Shown: positions 1 to 6,595 of the stretch, one piece after another
Layout: every line of letters starts with the position of its first letter
How positions within the stretch are numbered: the stretch's first letter is position 1
NCBI GenBank assembly: GCA_964637655.1
Contig: CAZWUZ010000084.1
Location: 1 to 13,258, forward strand
DNA: 13,258 bases
Direction of reading: 5' to 3'
From: CAZWUZ01 sp964637655 [NCBI: uncultured bacterium]
GTDB lineage: Bacteria > DAOPZR01
Notes under the pieces: generated by a model
Database searches by the model: none
Seen by the model: the letters and a program-made list of their open reading frames with translations, nothing else
Told to the model about the DNA's origin: nothing
Program-made: the position numbers and the translations under genes

Positions 1-1119
1 ATACGTCTGCGTGTACCCCGCCTTGGCCAGCATCTTCATCATCTTCGGTTTGGTGAACGCCTCCGCCAGAAAGATGACGTCAGGATGCTCCTTGTGGATT
101 TCGCTGATCACCCAGTGCCAGAAGACCACCGGCTTGGTATGCGGGTTGTCGACGCGGAAAATCTTCACCCCGTGACTTATCCAGAATTCGAAAATCCGCT
201 TGAGTTCCAGCCAGAGCGACTCCCAGTGCACTGAGTAGAAATTGAAGGGATAAATGTCCTCGTAGCGCTTGGGCGGGTTCTCCGCAAACTTGATCGTGCC
301 ATCCGCCTCCCGGTAATACCATTCCGGATGCTTCGGCACGTAGGGATGGTCGGGGGAGCAGGTATGCGCGATATCGAGTGCCACTTCCATCCCGTGCTGG
401 TGGCATGCCGCCACGAACCGGTCGAAATCCTTGAGGGTGCCGAGCCCCGGCTCGATAGCATCATGACCGCCACCCTGGAAACGGTTGCCCACCGCGTAGG
501 GGCAGCCCGGTTCGCCCGGTTCCGCCTTCAATGAATTGTTCTTCCCCTTGCGGTTGGTCTGCCCGATGGGGTGGATGGGAGTCAGGTAGATGACATCGAA
601 ACCCAGGTGCTGTATTTCCGGCAGGCGGGCAATCATGTCGTCGAAGGTGGCGCTGGCGTTCGGATCGGTACCCTGCGAGCGCGGCCACATCTCGTACCAC
701 GCGGCATAGCGCGCCCGCACGCGATCGACCTTGACCTGCAGGACGCGGTCGTACTGCGTGACCACCTGCGGTGTCTTCGTCGGCCACCCCTCGATGGTAT
801 ACTCGTAAAACCCGACCTCCTCGACGAGAAACTCCGCGCGGTGCCGGTCGTTGTCGATATGTTCCATCGGCTCGCGATGCCACTGCTTCGCCCCCACCTG
901 GCGCCAGAGGAGGTAGGCCTCGAACGGCTCATGCCCCTCCTTGTAGATATCCGCTTCAACCGTGACGGTATCCCCGACCTCGCGCTTGACGGGCCAGCGC
1001 CCGCTGTCGAGTTCAGGGGTCACCCCCTCGATGATCACGCTCTTGGGCACCAGCGGAATCTTTTTTCCGGGGACAAACTTCGCCGGGCAGTTGGGGTACT
1101 TCTCCTTTTTCGTCGCCAT
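1..1119 (-). CDS. glgE: GlgE, alpha-1,4-glucan:maltose-1-phosphate maltosyltransferase (GH13_3), 3' part outside window
   Basis: Cytosolic enzyme that transfers maltosyl units from alpha-maltose-1-phosphate to the non-reducing end of alpha-1,4-glucans. The reading frame is open from ATG at 1119 to base 1 and gives 373 residues; family members are roughly 650-700 residues, so about half is visible. The first ~110 residues match the GlgE N-terminal domain (VIIEGVTPELDSGRWPVKRE, then EVGFYEYTIEGW). The GH13 barrel follows (GFDVIYLTPIHPIG near residue 170). Asp324 in KIFRVDNPHTKP is the expected nucleophile and Glu353 in FLAEAFTKP the general acid; the 29-residue spacing is that of characterised GlgE proteins. 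The start has a GGAG ribosome site about 7 bases upstream and lies 11 bases after the glgA stop, so the two are very likely co-transcribed. Base 1 ends on a whole codon. The Asp/Glu motifs together with the N-terminal domain argue against an ordinary amylase. Confidence 0.95.
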   Translation of the reverse strand, partial: MATKKEKYPNCPAKFVPGKKIPLVPKSVIIEGVTPELDSGRWPVKREVGDTVTVEADIYKEGHEPFEAYLLWRQVGAKQWHREPMEHIDNDRHRAEFLVEEVGFYEYTIEGWPTKTPQVVTQYDRVLQVKVDRVRARYAAWYEMWPRSQGTDPNASATFDDMIARLPEIQHLGFDVIYLTPIHPIGQTNRKGKNNSLKAEPGEPGCPYAVGNRFQGGGHDAIEPGLGTLKDFDRFVAACHQHGMEVALDIAHTCSPDHPYVPKHPEWYYREADGTIKFAENPPKRYEDIYPFNFYSVHWESLWLELKRIFEFWISHGVKIFRVDNPHTKPVVFWHWVISEIHKEHPDVIFLAEAFTKPKMMKMLAKAGYTQTY

Positions 1120-1130
1120 GATCCGCTCCG

Positions 1131-2342
1131 TCAGTTCTTGCGCTGCAGGCGGGCGTAAAGCGCCGCCACTTCCTTCGCCACTGCGGTCCAGCTGTACTTC
1201 GCCACCGCCCGCGCGCGCCCCGCCTTCCCCATCGCCACACGCTTCGCCGGGTTATCGAGCAGGTCGTTGACAGCCGCCGCAAGGTCCGCGGAGTACTTCG
1301 CCGGGTCGCGCGGTTCGAACGGGCTTTCGCTGAGCTGGTCGAGTTTGACCAGCGTTCCCGTCTCACCGTCGACCACCACCTCGACGATGCCGCCCACCGC
1401 GCTCGCCACCACTGCCGTCTCGCAGGCCATGGCCTCGAGGTTGATGATGCCGAACGGTTCGTAGATGGAGGGGCAGACAAAGACCTCGGCGTGGGTGTAG
1501 AGCTCCTTCACTGTCGCCTTGTCGACCATCTCCTGTATCCAGATGACCCCGTCACGCTGCGCCTGCACTTCAGCCACCGCCTCGCGCATCTCCTGCGCGA
1601 TTTCGGGGGTGTCGGGCGCGCCCGCGGCCAGCACAATCTGCACGCCGGGACGGATGTCCTTGATGGCGCGCACGAGGTGCACTATCCCCTTCTGCCGCGC
1701 GATGCGCCCGACAAAGAGAATGAACGGCTGCTGCGGGTCGATGCCGTATTTCGCGAACGAGTTTTTCGTCGTCACCGGCTGATATTCGTCGGTGTCGATG
1801 CCGTTGGGGATGATGACCACCTTCTGCGGGTCGACGTCGAACAGGCGCTCGACATCCTCCTTCATCCCCTGCGAGACCGCGATGACCGCGTCCGCGCGCT
1901 CGATGGCGGTCTTCTCCACCCACGTCGAAAGGTGGTAGCCGCTCCCGATCTGTTCCACCTTCCACGGGCGCAGTGGCTCCAGCGAGTGGCAGGTGATGAC
2001 CAGCGGAATCTCGTACATAATCTGCGTCATGATCCCGGCAAAATGCGCATACCAGGTGTGGCAATGCACGACATCCGCCCGTGCATCCGTCGCGTTGAAC
2101 GCGAGTCCGCGCGCAAAGGTGGTCAGCGGCGACTGCAGTTTTTTCGGGGCCTGCGCAAAGGTCTGCGTGTCCGCCGCGTACCCCTTCACCACCGGGTTTC
2201 CCTTCGGGATGTCCTGATCGCCGAAGCAGCGCACTTCGACGTCGATCAGTTTCGCCAGTTCCCGCGTCAGGTACTCGACGTGCACCCCGGCACCGCCGTA
2301 ATTGTAGGGGGGATACTCGTTGGTGTAGATAAGCGCTTTCAT
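1131..2342 (-). CDS. glgM: GT4 glycogen synthase / maltose-1-phosphate synthase (GlgA/GlgM type)
   Basis: A 403-residue GT-B glycosyltransferase using ADP-glucose, of the actinobacterial-type glycogen synthase family rather than the longer GT5 GlgA. The N-terminal domain begins MKALIYTNEYPPYNYGGAGV, with the glycine-rich acceptor/donor loop at 16-19. The C-terminal domain carries FVGRIARQKG (Arg213, Lys218) and the EX7E motif EPFGIINLE (Glu295, Glu303). Members of this family next to glgE make alpha-maltose-1-phosphate from ADP-glucose and glucose-1-phosphate. The adjacent glgE therefore makes this role likelier than direct glycogen elongation, but sequence alone cannot separate the two. ATG at 2342 is chosen because a strong GGAGGT site precedes it and the family starts there; the open frame extends to 2399 but overlaps the promoter. 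No glgC, glgB or treS is visible in the window. The symbol is by context; glgA is the usual database label. Confidence 0.9.
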   Translation of the reverse strand: MKALIYTNEYPPYNYGGAGVHVEYLTRELAKLIDVEVRCFGDQDIPKGNPVVKGYAADTQTFAQAPKKLQSPLTTFARGLAFNATDARADVVHCHTWYAHFAGIMTQIMYEIPLVITCHSLEPLRPWKVEQIGSGYHLSTWVEKTAIERADAVIAVSQGMKEDVERLFDVDPQKVVIIPNGIDTDEYQPVTTKNSFAKYGIDPQQPFILFVGRIARQKGIVHLVRAIKDIRPGVQIVLAAGAPDTPEIAQEMREAVAEVQAQRDGVIWIQEMVDKATVKELYTHAEVFVCPSIYEPFGIINLEAMACETAVVASAVGGIVEVVVDGETGTLVKLDQLSESPFEPRDPAKYSADLAAAVNDLLDNPAKRVAMGKAGRARAVAKYSWTAVAKEVAALYARLQRKN

Positions 2343-2346
2343 GGTG

Positions 2347-2352
2347 ACCTCC
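2347..2352 (-). promoter_or_regulatory. Ribosome binding site of the glgA/glgM gene
   Basis: The minus strand reads GGAGGT followed by 4 bases (CACC) and then ATG at 2342. It is one of the strongest Shine-Dalgarno sequences in the window and fixes the start at 2342 rather than at 2399. Confidence 0.85.
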
Positions 2353-2369
2353 GCGGCAGGATTTGTTTC

Positions 2370-2399
2370 ATTGTAGCGTCGGCGCCTGTTGCCTGTCAA
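2370..2399 (-). promoter_or_regulatory. Sigma-70-type promoter of the glgM-glgE operon
   Basis: The minus strand has TTGACA (2399-2394), an 18-base spacer, then TACAAT (2375-2370). These are a perfect -35 box and a 5/6 -10 box. Transcription would start around 2363, leaving a leader of about 20 bases ahead of the ATG at 2342 that contains the GGAGGT site. The -35 box overlaps the TGA stop codon (2398-2396) of the upstream DUF4153/4173 gene, so there is no spare intergenic DNA. It implies that glgM-glgE can be expressed independently of the mltG-containing operon upstream. I saw no operator or terminator between the two. Confidence 0.8.
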
Positions 2400-4057
2400 T
2401 CATGCCAGCTGTCGCGTGACCCGTTGCGCCACGGCTGCACATGGCTGCGGAACGCGCTCCAGGCAGGATCGTTGCCCAGCCAGCCGTAGGCAACGGGCGC
2501 TGGTACTATCCCGGCGGCGCGCAAACGGGCCGCCGCATAGTCGTCAGCCAGTTCCGTGGCCAGCGGATGCTGTTCCCGGTTCAGTTCTTCCAGCCGATAG
2601 GCCAGATAGGCCCGCACCCCGTTGGCCACCACGGGCTCGCGGTGCCGCAGCAGCGGGAGCAGCGCGGGATATGCTTCACTGCCGGTGCTCTGCCAGTGCT
2701 CGGAGAGCCAGACCAGCGGCCGGTCATTGCCGCGCATGGCCTGCCAGACATTGAACCGTGCGCAGGCATAGTCGTCGGGAAAGAGCGCGGTGATGACCAG
2801 CGCAATGAGCAGTGCCGCCACATAGCGCCGCGCCAGCCAGACGAAATTGCGCCGCTGCCGCAATTTCACCGCCATGATGACCAGCCCGGCAATAACCAGC
2901 AGTGTCCCGGCGATGCCCAGCAGCCGCGCCGGGGTCAGCCCGTTGTACGCGATGTAGAGCTGGAGGCGGCGCAGTACGCCAAGCGCCATCATCGCATCGA
3001 GCGCCACCCAGCCATAGGCGAGCGTGCGCGTCACTCCTTCGCGCCGGTCGGGCACCAGCAGCGGCGAGGTTGCCAACCCGATGACCACGGTGCTCAGCAG
3101 CAGCGCGAACGTCAGCCAGCCCGCACCCTCATGCGCGTACTGCGAGTAGGTGATGCCCGCCGGCAGCGCGCCATGCAACCACAGGTAGCGCGCATCGAAC
3201 AGGTCGTAGGCAAGGAACGTCAGGCAGGCGGCACCAAGCACCGCCAGCGCCGTGACCCGTACCAGCAGATGTTCCCCCTGCGGCGAACGCTGCTCCTCGC
3301 GCTGCGTGTTGATGAAATTCGCCACCGCGCGCGGCAACAGCGGCGTGACGAGACCAGCCATAAGCCAGAGCATGAGTCCCCAGAAGAACAGATGACCGAA
3401 CCCGGGCACGAGTTCCAGCACGAGATCGATAATCTCCGCGAACCGGGCGAACACGATATCCCAGTAATGCCCGAGCACGGGGTTCGCCGCGACGAAGATC
3501 AGGCCGAAGACGACTGCCGTAAATGCCGCTGCCAGCAGCGGGATGAGGATGAGCGCACAGGCGCGCCACTTGCGGTCGCGCACCAGTCCCCACAGCCCGA
3601 GCAGCCGCGCCGCATTCGCCCCCAGATGCAGCAGCGCCATCGACCAGCCCATGGCATACGAGAAGACGCCGGCCACCGTCCCTTCCGCAAGCCGCCGCAG
3701 CCCGGTGGCGCAGAAAACCGCGAGCGTGCCGAGCAGCAGCCAGGCCAGCGCACTCCCCCCGAAGGTCAGGTCCCATGCCTGCCGGCAGGCAAGCAGCGCG
3801 AGGTAGGCGACGAGCAGGTAGACCTCGCGCGTGCGCACCCGCTCCGGACGCAGCGCCACGAGCCCGAGCGTGATGACCAGGAAAAAGAGACCCGTGCCCA
3901 CCCCGCCGTTGAACTGGTAGAGCAACAGGTCGGCAAAGAGTACTCCCGCGATGATGAACAGTCCCTGCCGCAGCGTCACGGGCTCACCGTCCGCCGGGCT
4001 CACCAGCCAGCGTTCGCGCAGTCCCGGTCTGGCCGGCGCGCTTTCACTCTGTGCCAT
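2396..4057 (-). CDS. DUF4153/DUF4173-family polytopic membrane protein
   Basis: A 553-residue integral membrane protein of unknown function. Hydrophobic segments lie approximately at 31-48, 53-70, 78-93, 101-118, 128-146, 166-192, 217-241, 266-285, 311-332, 345-361, 378-397 and 410-426, so about 10-12 spans. A soluble C-terminal part of ~125 residues follows. The family signature is the stretch LFDARYLW...LPAGITYSQYAHEGAGWL (285-315) followed by LYIAYNGLTPARLLG (367-381); the tail (DDYACARFNVWQA... EAYPALLPLL) also fits DUF4173 proteins. ATG at 4057 is preferred over 4090 because it has an AGGAG site 6 bases upstream. Its start overlaps the preceding gene by 14 bases, so it is the last gene of the ruvX-mltG operon. 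No catalytic motif is visible. Membership of this DUF group is fairly sure; which of the two DUF families is less so. Confidence 0.75.
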   Translation of the reverse strand: MAQSESAPARPGLRERWLVSPADGEPVTLRQGLFIIAGVLFADLLLYQFNGGVGTGLFFLVITLGLVALRPERVRTREVYLLVAYLALLACRQAWDLTFGGSALAWLLLGTLAVFCATGLRRLAEGTVAGVFSYAMGWSMALLHLGANAARLLGLWGLVRDRKWRACALILIPLLAAAFTAVVFGLIFVAANPVLGHYWDIVFARFAEIIDLVLELVPGFGHLFFWGLMLWLMAGLVTPLLPRAVANFINTQREEQRSPQGEHLLVRVTALAVLGAACLTFLAYDLFDARYLWLHGALPAGITYSQYAHEGAGWLTFALLLSTVVIGLATSPLLVPDRREGVTRTLAYGWVALDAMMALGVLRRLQLYIAYNGLTPARLLGIAGTLLVIAGLVIMAVKLRQRRNFVWLARRYVAALLIALVITALFPDDYACARFNVWQAMRGNDRPLVWLSEHWQSTGSEAYPALLPLLRHREPVVANGVRAYLAYRLEELNREQHPLATELADDYAAARLRAAGIVPAPVAYGWLGNDPAWSAFRSHVQPWRNGSRDSWHD

Positions 4058-4526
4058 GCGCTTCTCCTTTGCCGGGCGGGGCACCGACAAGAATCCCCGC
4101 GCCCCACGGCTGATACGTCATGCGCCATCCGTGTTTTTTCAGCAGCGTGCGCAACGCGCCGCGGCGGCGGTCAGCACCATAGACCAGCAGCAGGCCGCGC
4201 GGCGGCACGCGCGCCAGTTCGCGCTCCGGAAATTTCCCGCAACGTTCATCCCAGAGCAGCAGATGCGTTTTCCCGCGCGGCAAAGCGGCAAGACAGCGTA
4301 TGCTCTCACCTGCGCGCTTTTTTGCCGCCAGCTGCCGCAGCGCCGGCGCGTCACTTACCAGCGTCAGCGACCAGCGCAGCGGCTGCGCGCGCAGCCCGGC
4401 CAGTACCGCACCCGCCACGGCCGCGTCGTCAGTCAGCACCAGCGTGCGGCGCGGGGCCAGCAGTTGCGTCAGTAGGTTGAAATAGTTGTGCCGTTGCCGG
4501 GTTTCGTCTGCCGGCCGGAGCGCCAT
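4044..4526 (-). CDS. Hypothetical protein, possibly a degenerate Rossmann-like domain
   Basis: A 160-residue protein that I do not recognise. It starts 1 base after the mltG stop and overlaps the downstream membrane-protein gene by 14 bases, so it is an operon member. There is no signal peptide or membrane segment; it is predicted cytosolic and basic (many Arg/Lys). Alternating hydrophobic strands are visible: RTLVLTDD (27-34), WSLTLVSDA (about 52-60), THLLLWDE (about 87-94), GLLLVYGADR (about 110-119) and a C-terminal GWRMTYQPWGAGILVG. The order of strands with a late Trp/Gly-rich hairpin is reminiscent of class I methyltransferases, but the glycine-rich SAM loop is not evident, so this is only a topological guess. 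Only a weak ribosome site precedes the ATG; translational coupling with mltG is likely. It is credible as a gene because of the tight operon fit and because the opposite-strand frames show no homology I recognise. Confidence 0.7.
   Translation of the reverse strand: MALRPADETRQRHNYFNLLTQLLAPRRTLVLTDDAAVAGAVLAGLRAQPLRWSLTLVSDAPALRQLAAKKRAGESIRCLAALPRGKTHLLLWDERCGKFPERELARVPPRGLLLVYGADRRRGALRTLLKKHGWRMTYQPWGAGILVGAPPGKGEAHGTE
4062..4068 (-). promoter_or_regulatory. Ribosome binding site deciding the DUF4153/4173 start
   Basis: The minus strand reads AGGAGAA, with AGGAG ending 6 bases before ATG 4057. It lies inside the end of the upstream hypothetical gene and supports 4057 over the in-frame ATG at 4090. 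Confidence 0.75.
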
Positions 4527-4527
4527 C

Positions 4528-5526
4528 TCAGTTGCCCAGGTATTTCCGGCTCATCGCCTCGTGCTGCTCGATGGTGTAACTGAATTCATGCGACCCGTCC
4601 CCGCGCGAGACGAAGTAGAGATAGCGCTCATCCGCCGGCCGCCAGGCCGCTTCGAGCGATACGCGCCCGGGACTGCAAATCGGCGTGGGGGGAAGCCCGT
4701 CATTGCGGTAGGTGTTGTAGGGCGACTGGATGTCGAGATCACGGAACGAGAGTACATCCTTGTGGATGCCGAGCGCGTAGAGCACCGTGGCGCACGATTC
4801 AAGGCGCCGCCGGTTGGCAAGACGGTTGTAGAAGACCGCCGCGACGATGGCGCGCTCGCTGTCGCGCTTTGCCTCCTTCTCGACGATGGAGGCGACGATA
4901 AGTTTCTCATAGAAGGAAAACTGCGGTTTCGTCGTGCCGCCGCGTTCCACTTCTTCCATCACTTCGCGGAAGCGCTTCGTCATCTGCCCGACGATTTCCG
5001 CCACCGGTGTCCCCGCCTCGAATTTGTAGGTGGCGGGAAAGAGGTAGCCCTCGAGATGCGGACGGATCTGCCCCGCGATGGCCGCCACGCGCTCCTGCTG
5101 CGCCGTCGCCTGCATGAATTCCTCGGGACGACAGAGCCCCGCCACCGAGAGCCGCACGGCAATTTCCTCGCGCTTCAGTCCCTCGGGGATGACTACCGTG
5201 GCCTCATACACCTGCCCGGCCGCGATGGTGGCAATCATCGCCGCGGGAGAGACGTCGGACGGAACGCGATAGGTGCCCGCTTGCAGCTTTTGTGCCTGCC
5301 CGCTGAGGTCCATGTAAAGCGCGAGGAAGCGCGGTGTTCGTCCGATCCCTTTGCTGACCAGCAGTTCCGCGACTCTCCCTGCCGAGGCCCCGGGCGGAAT
5401 GGTCAGCGTGCCGGGAAGCGCCTGCGACGGCGAGTTGATCTCCTGCTGGTATTTTCCGTGCAGGTAGTACCCTGTGCCGGCCAGCGCCAGCAGCACAAAG
5501 AGGATTGCCGCACCAAGTTTACCCAC
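4528..5526 (-). CDS. mltG: MltG, endolytic peptidoglycan transglycosylase (YceG family)
   Basis: Inner-membrane endolytic murein transglycosylase that cleaves nascent glycan strands and helps set their length. The protein has 332 residues, normal for the family. It has one N-terminal membrane anchor (about residues 5-22), a LysM-like subdomain around 40-105 (LQAGTYRVPSDVSPAAMIATI), then the YceG catalytic domain. Signature motifs are EGYLFPATYKF (159-169), LIVASIVEKEAKRDSE (209-224; this contains Glu216/Glu218, one of which corresponds to the catalytic glutamate of E. coli MltG) and SPYNTYRNDGLPPTPICSPG. The start is GTG at 5526 with a GGAAGG site upstream; it overlaps the ruvX stop by 8 bases. 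The ruvX-mltG pairing is common in bacteria and supports the assignment. Confidence 0.95.
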   Translation of the reverse strand: MGKLGAAILFVLLALAGTGYYLHGKYQQEINSPSQALPGTLTIPPGASAGRVAELLVSKGIGRTPRFLALYMDLSGQAQKLQAGTYRVPSDVSPAAMIATIAAGQVYEATVVIPEGLKREEIAVRLSVAGLCRPEEFMQATAQQERVAAIAGQIRPHLEGYLFPATYKFEAGTPVAEIVGQMTKRFREVMEEVERGGTTKPQFSFYEKLIVASIVEKEAKRDSERAIVAAVFYNRLANRRRLESCATVLYALGIHKDVLSFRDLDIQSPYNTYRNDGLPPTPICSPGRVSLEAAWRPADERYLYFVSRGDGSHEFSYTIEQHEAMSRKYLGN

Positions 5527-5935
5527 GCGCTGCCTTCCTTTCGTCCAGCCAGCCCTGCAGGATGACCACCGCCGCCTGCCGGTCGCTTTTCGCCGCGCGC
5601 GCCGCGCGCGACAGTCCGCCCTGCAGCATCGCTTCCTCCGCCGTCAGCGTCGAGTAACGCTCATCCGTCAGTTCCACCGGGATGCTGCTGTGCGCCTGCA
5701 GCCGCCGCGCAAATCCGCGCACGCGCACCGTCTGTTCCGAATCGCTGCCGTCGACATTGAGTGGCAGCCCGACCACCACGCGTTCGAGCGGGTCGGGATA
5801 CGCGGCAAGGCGCCGCGCCACTTCCCCCGACTTGGGCGGCCAGTCACCCACGGGCGAGGCGAGTGTCTGCGTCTCGTCCGAGACCGCCACCCCCACCCGC
5901 TTCCTGCCGACGTCCAGCCCGAGTACCCGTCCCAT
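5519..5935 (-). CDS. ruvX: RuvX/YqgF, putative Holliday junction resolvase / pre-16S rRNA nuclease
   Basis: A 138-residue RNase H-fold nuclease of the YqgF family, implicated in 16S rRNA 5' maturation and proposed as a Holliday junction resolvase. Motifs are LGLDVGRKRVGVAVSDE with Asp8, VVVGLPLNVDGS (53-64), the DERYSTLTAEEA block (91-102) and the terminal KSDRQAAVVILQGWLDE with Asp118. The length is typical and all acidic active-site positions are present. The ATG at 5935 shares its A with the TAA stop of the preceding RelE-type toxin (TAATG), and no Shine-Dalgarno sequence is visible upstream. Translation is therefore probably coupled to the toxin. No later start is possible because Asp8 is close to the N terminus. 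Confidence 0.93.
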   Translation of the reverse strand: MGRVLGLDVGRKRVGVAVSDETQTLASPVGDWPPKSGEVARRLAAYPDPLERVVVGLPLNVDGSDSEQTVRVRGFARRLQAHSSIPVELTDERYSTLTAEEAMLQGGLSRAARAAKSDRQAAVVILQGWLDERKAARG

Positions 5936-6195
5936 TACCGGTAAATGTCTTTGCGCAGACCAATATCGAGAATGGTAACTGTTTTCTGCCGGTCAGCGAT
6001 TTCATATACTACCCGGTAGTGCCCGACACGCACACGGTATCCGGTACGACCGGTCAGTTTCCTGCTCCCCACCGGACGGGGCGTTCTGGCCAGCGCGGTC
6101 AGTGCCGCCTGTATCCTGGGAAAGTCACTTGCCGCAACCCGTTTCAGTTGCCGGATCACCCGCGGTAATACCGCAACCTGGTACCCGCCGTTCAT
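5935..6195 (-). CDS. RelE/ParE-superfamily toxin
   Basis: An 86-residue protein of the RelE fold. RelE proteins are ribosome-dependent mRNA interferases, or gyrase inhibitors in the ParE branch. The signature is in the C-terminal half: SRKLTGRTGYRVRVGHYRVVYEI (44-66), then VTILDIGLRKDIYR (73-86). Arg54, Arg56, Arg61, Arg81 and Tyr85 fall where basic and aromatic catalytic residues of RelE proteins cluster, so an active toxin is plausible. It overlaps the upstream antitoxin by 4 bases (ATGA), typical of coupled toxin-antitoxin pairs. Its stop overlaps ruvX by one base. RelE rather than ParE is favoured by the LxGxxGYRVRVGxYRVVYEI pattern; the exact target is not determinable. Confidence 0.88.
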   Translation of the reverse strand: MNGGYQVAVLPRVIRQLKRVAASDFPRIQAALTALARTPRPVGSRKLTGRTGYRVRVGHYRVVYEIADRQKTVTILDIGLRKDIYR

Positions 6196-6392
6196 GCCCG
6201 TCCGCGGACCGCTGCCAGCGCCCGTGCCAGCGAAACCGGTTTGCCCTTGCTCTTTACCGCCCGATCATAGGCACGAATGGCGGCCAGTTCCTCGAGTTCA
6301 TCCAGCACGCGTTTGTACTCGCGCATGCCCAGCAGCACTCCGGCCTTCCTGCCGCGCGTATCCACCACCACCTGCGCATTTCTGATGTGCAT
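6192..6392 (-). CDS. Phd/RelB-like antitoxin
   Basis: A 66-residue partner of the RelE-type toxin. The N-terminal half (MHIRNAQVVVDTRGRKAGVL, then MREYKRVLDELEELAAIRAY) resembles small Phd/YefM- or RelB-like antitoxins: a beta-rich start for dimerisation and DNA binding, then a helix. The tail (KGKPVSLARALAAVRGRA, 49-66) would wrap the toxin. ATG at 6392 is chosen because GAGGGG lies 6 bases upstream. The open frame runs back to 6488, but the extra 32 residues are not antitoxin-like. Antitoxins of this kind usually repress their own promoter with the toxin as co-repressor. I could not pick out a convincing -35/-10 pair or operator palindrome between 6393 and 6495. Confidence 0.8.
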   Translation of the reverse strand: MHIRNAQVVVDTRGRKAGVLLGMREYKRVLDELEELAAIRAYDRAVKSKGKPVSLARALAAVRGRA

Positions 6393-6398
6393 GACGTT

Positions 6399-6404
6399 CC
6401 CCTC
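6399..6404 (-). promoter_or_regulatory. Ribosome binding site deciding the antitoxin start
   Basis: The minus strand reads GAGGGG, 6 bases before ATG 6392. It favours a 66-residue antitoxin over the 98-residue open frame starting at 6488. Confidence 0.75.
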
Positions 6405-6502
6405 TCGAACCGGAATACACATTCTGACGACAATACCGCACAGAACGACTTCAGATGGTTGCCATTCCGTCAGCAAAACTGAGTGCAACGTAACTATTCA
6501 GC

Positions 6503-6585
6503 CACCCTCACCCTTCCCTCTCCCGCCGCAGGCGGGAGAGGGTGTTGCCTTCCCCCTCTCTGAGGGGGAAGGTTGGATGAGGGTG
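6503..6585. repeat. Compact palindromic repeat with two hairpins inside an outer stem
   Basis: The outer arms CACCCTCA (6503-6510) and TGAGGGTG (6578-6585) are perfect inverse complements. Inside are two hairpins. One is a perfect 12-bp stem CCCTCTCCCGCC (6516-6527) pairing with 6531-6542 across a 3-base loop. The other is a perfect 11-bp stem CCTTCCCCCTC (6548-6558) pairing with 6562-6572 across a 3-base loop. The whole can fold into a three-way junction. Such CCCTCTCCC/GGGAGAGGG palindromes are scattered as intergenic repeats in many bacterial genomes. It could act as a bidirectional transcription barrier or be a small non-autonomous mobile element. No target-site duplication is obvious. 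Confidence 0.8.
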
Positions 6586-6595
6586 AACAGTTGCT

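Noticed and set aside
1491-2489. A 332-codon plus-strand open frame opposite the glycogen synthase
   Set aside because: His/Arg/Leu-rich, no motif, and it runs through the promoter and the real gene in antisense.
2441-4480. A 679-codon open frame on the plus strand opposite the DUF membrane protein
   Set aside because: It has a low-complexity Gln/Arg/Pro-rich translation without motifs, and spans two real minus-strand genes with family signatures and ribosome sites. It is a shadow frame of GC-rich DNA.
6192-6488. A longer antitoxin of 98 residues starting at 6488
   Set aside because: The extra 32 residues are not antitoxin-like, while ATG 6392 has a well-placed GAGGGG site.
6393-6495. A specific -35/-10 promoter for the toxin-antitoxin operon
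   Set aside because: Candidate hexamers such as TATTGT and TGTATT have no acceptable -35 partner at 16-18 bases, so no site is annotated although a promoter must exist.
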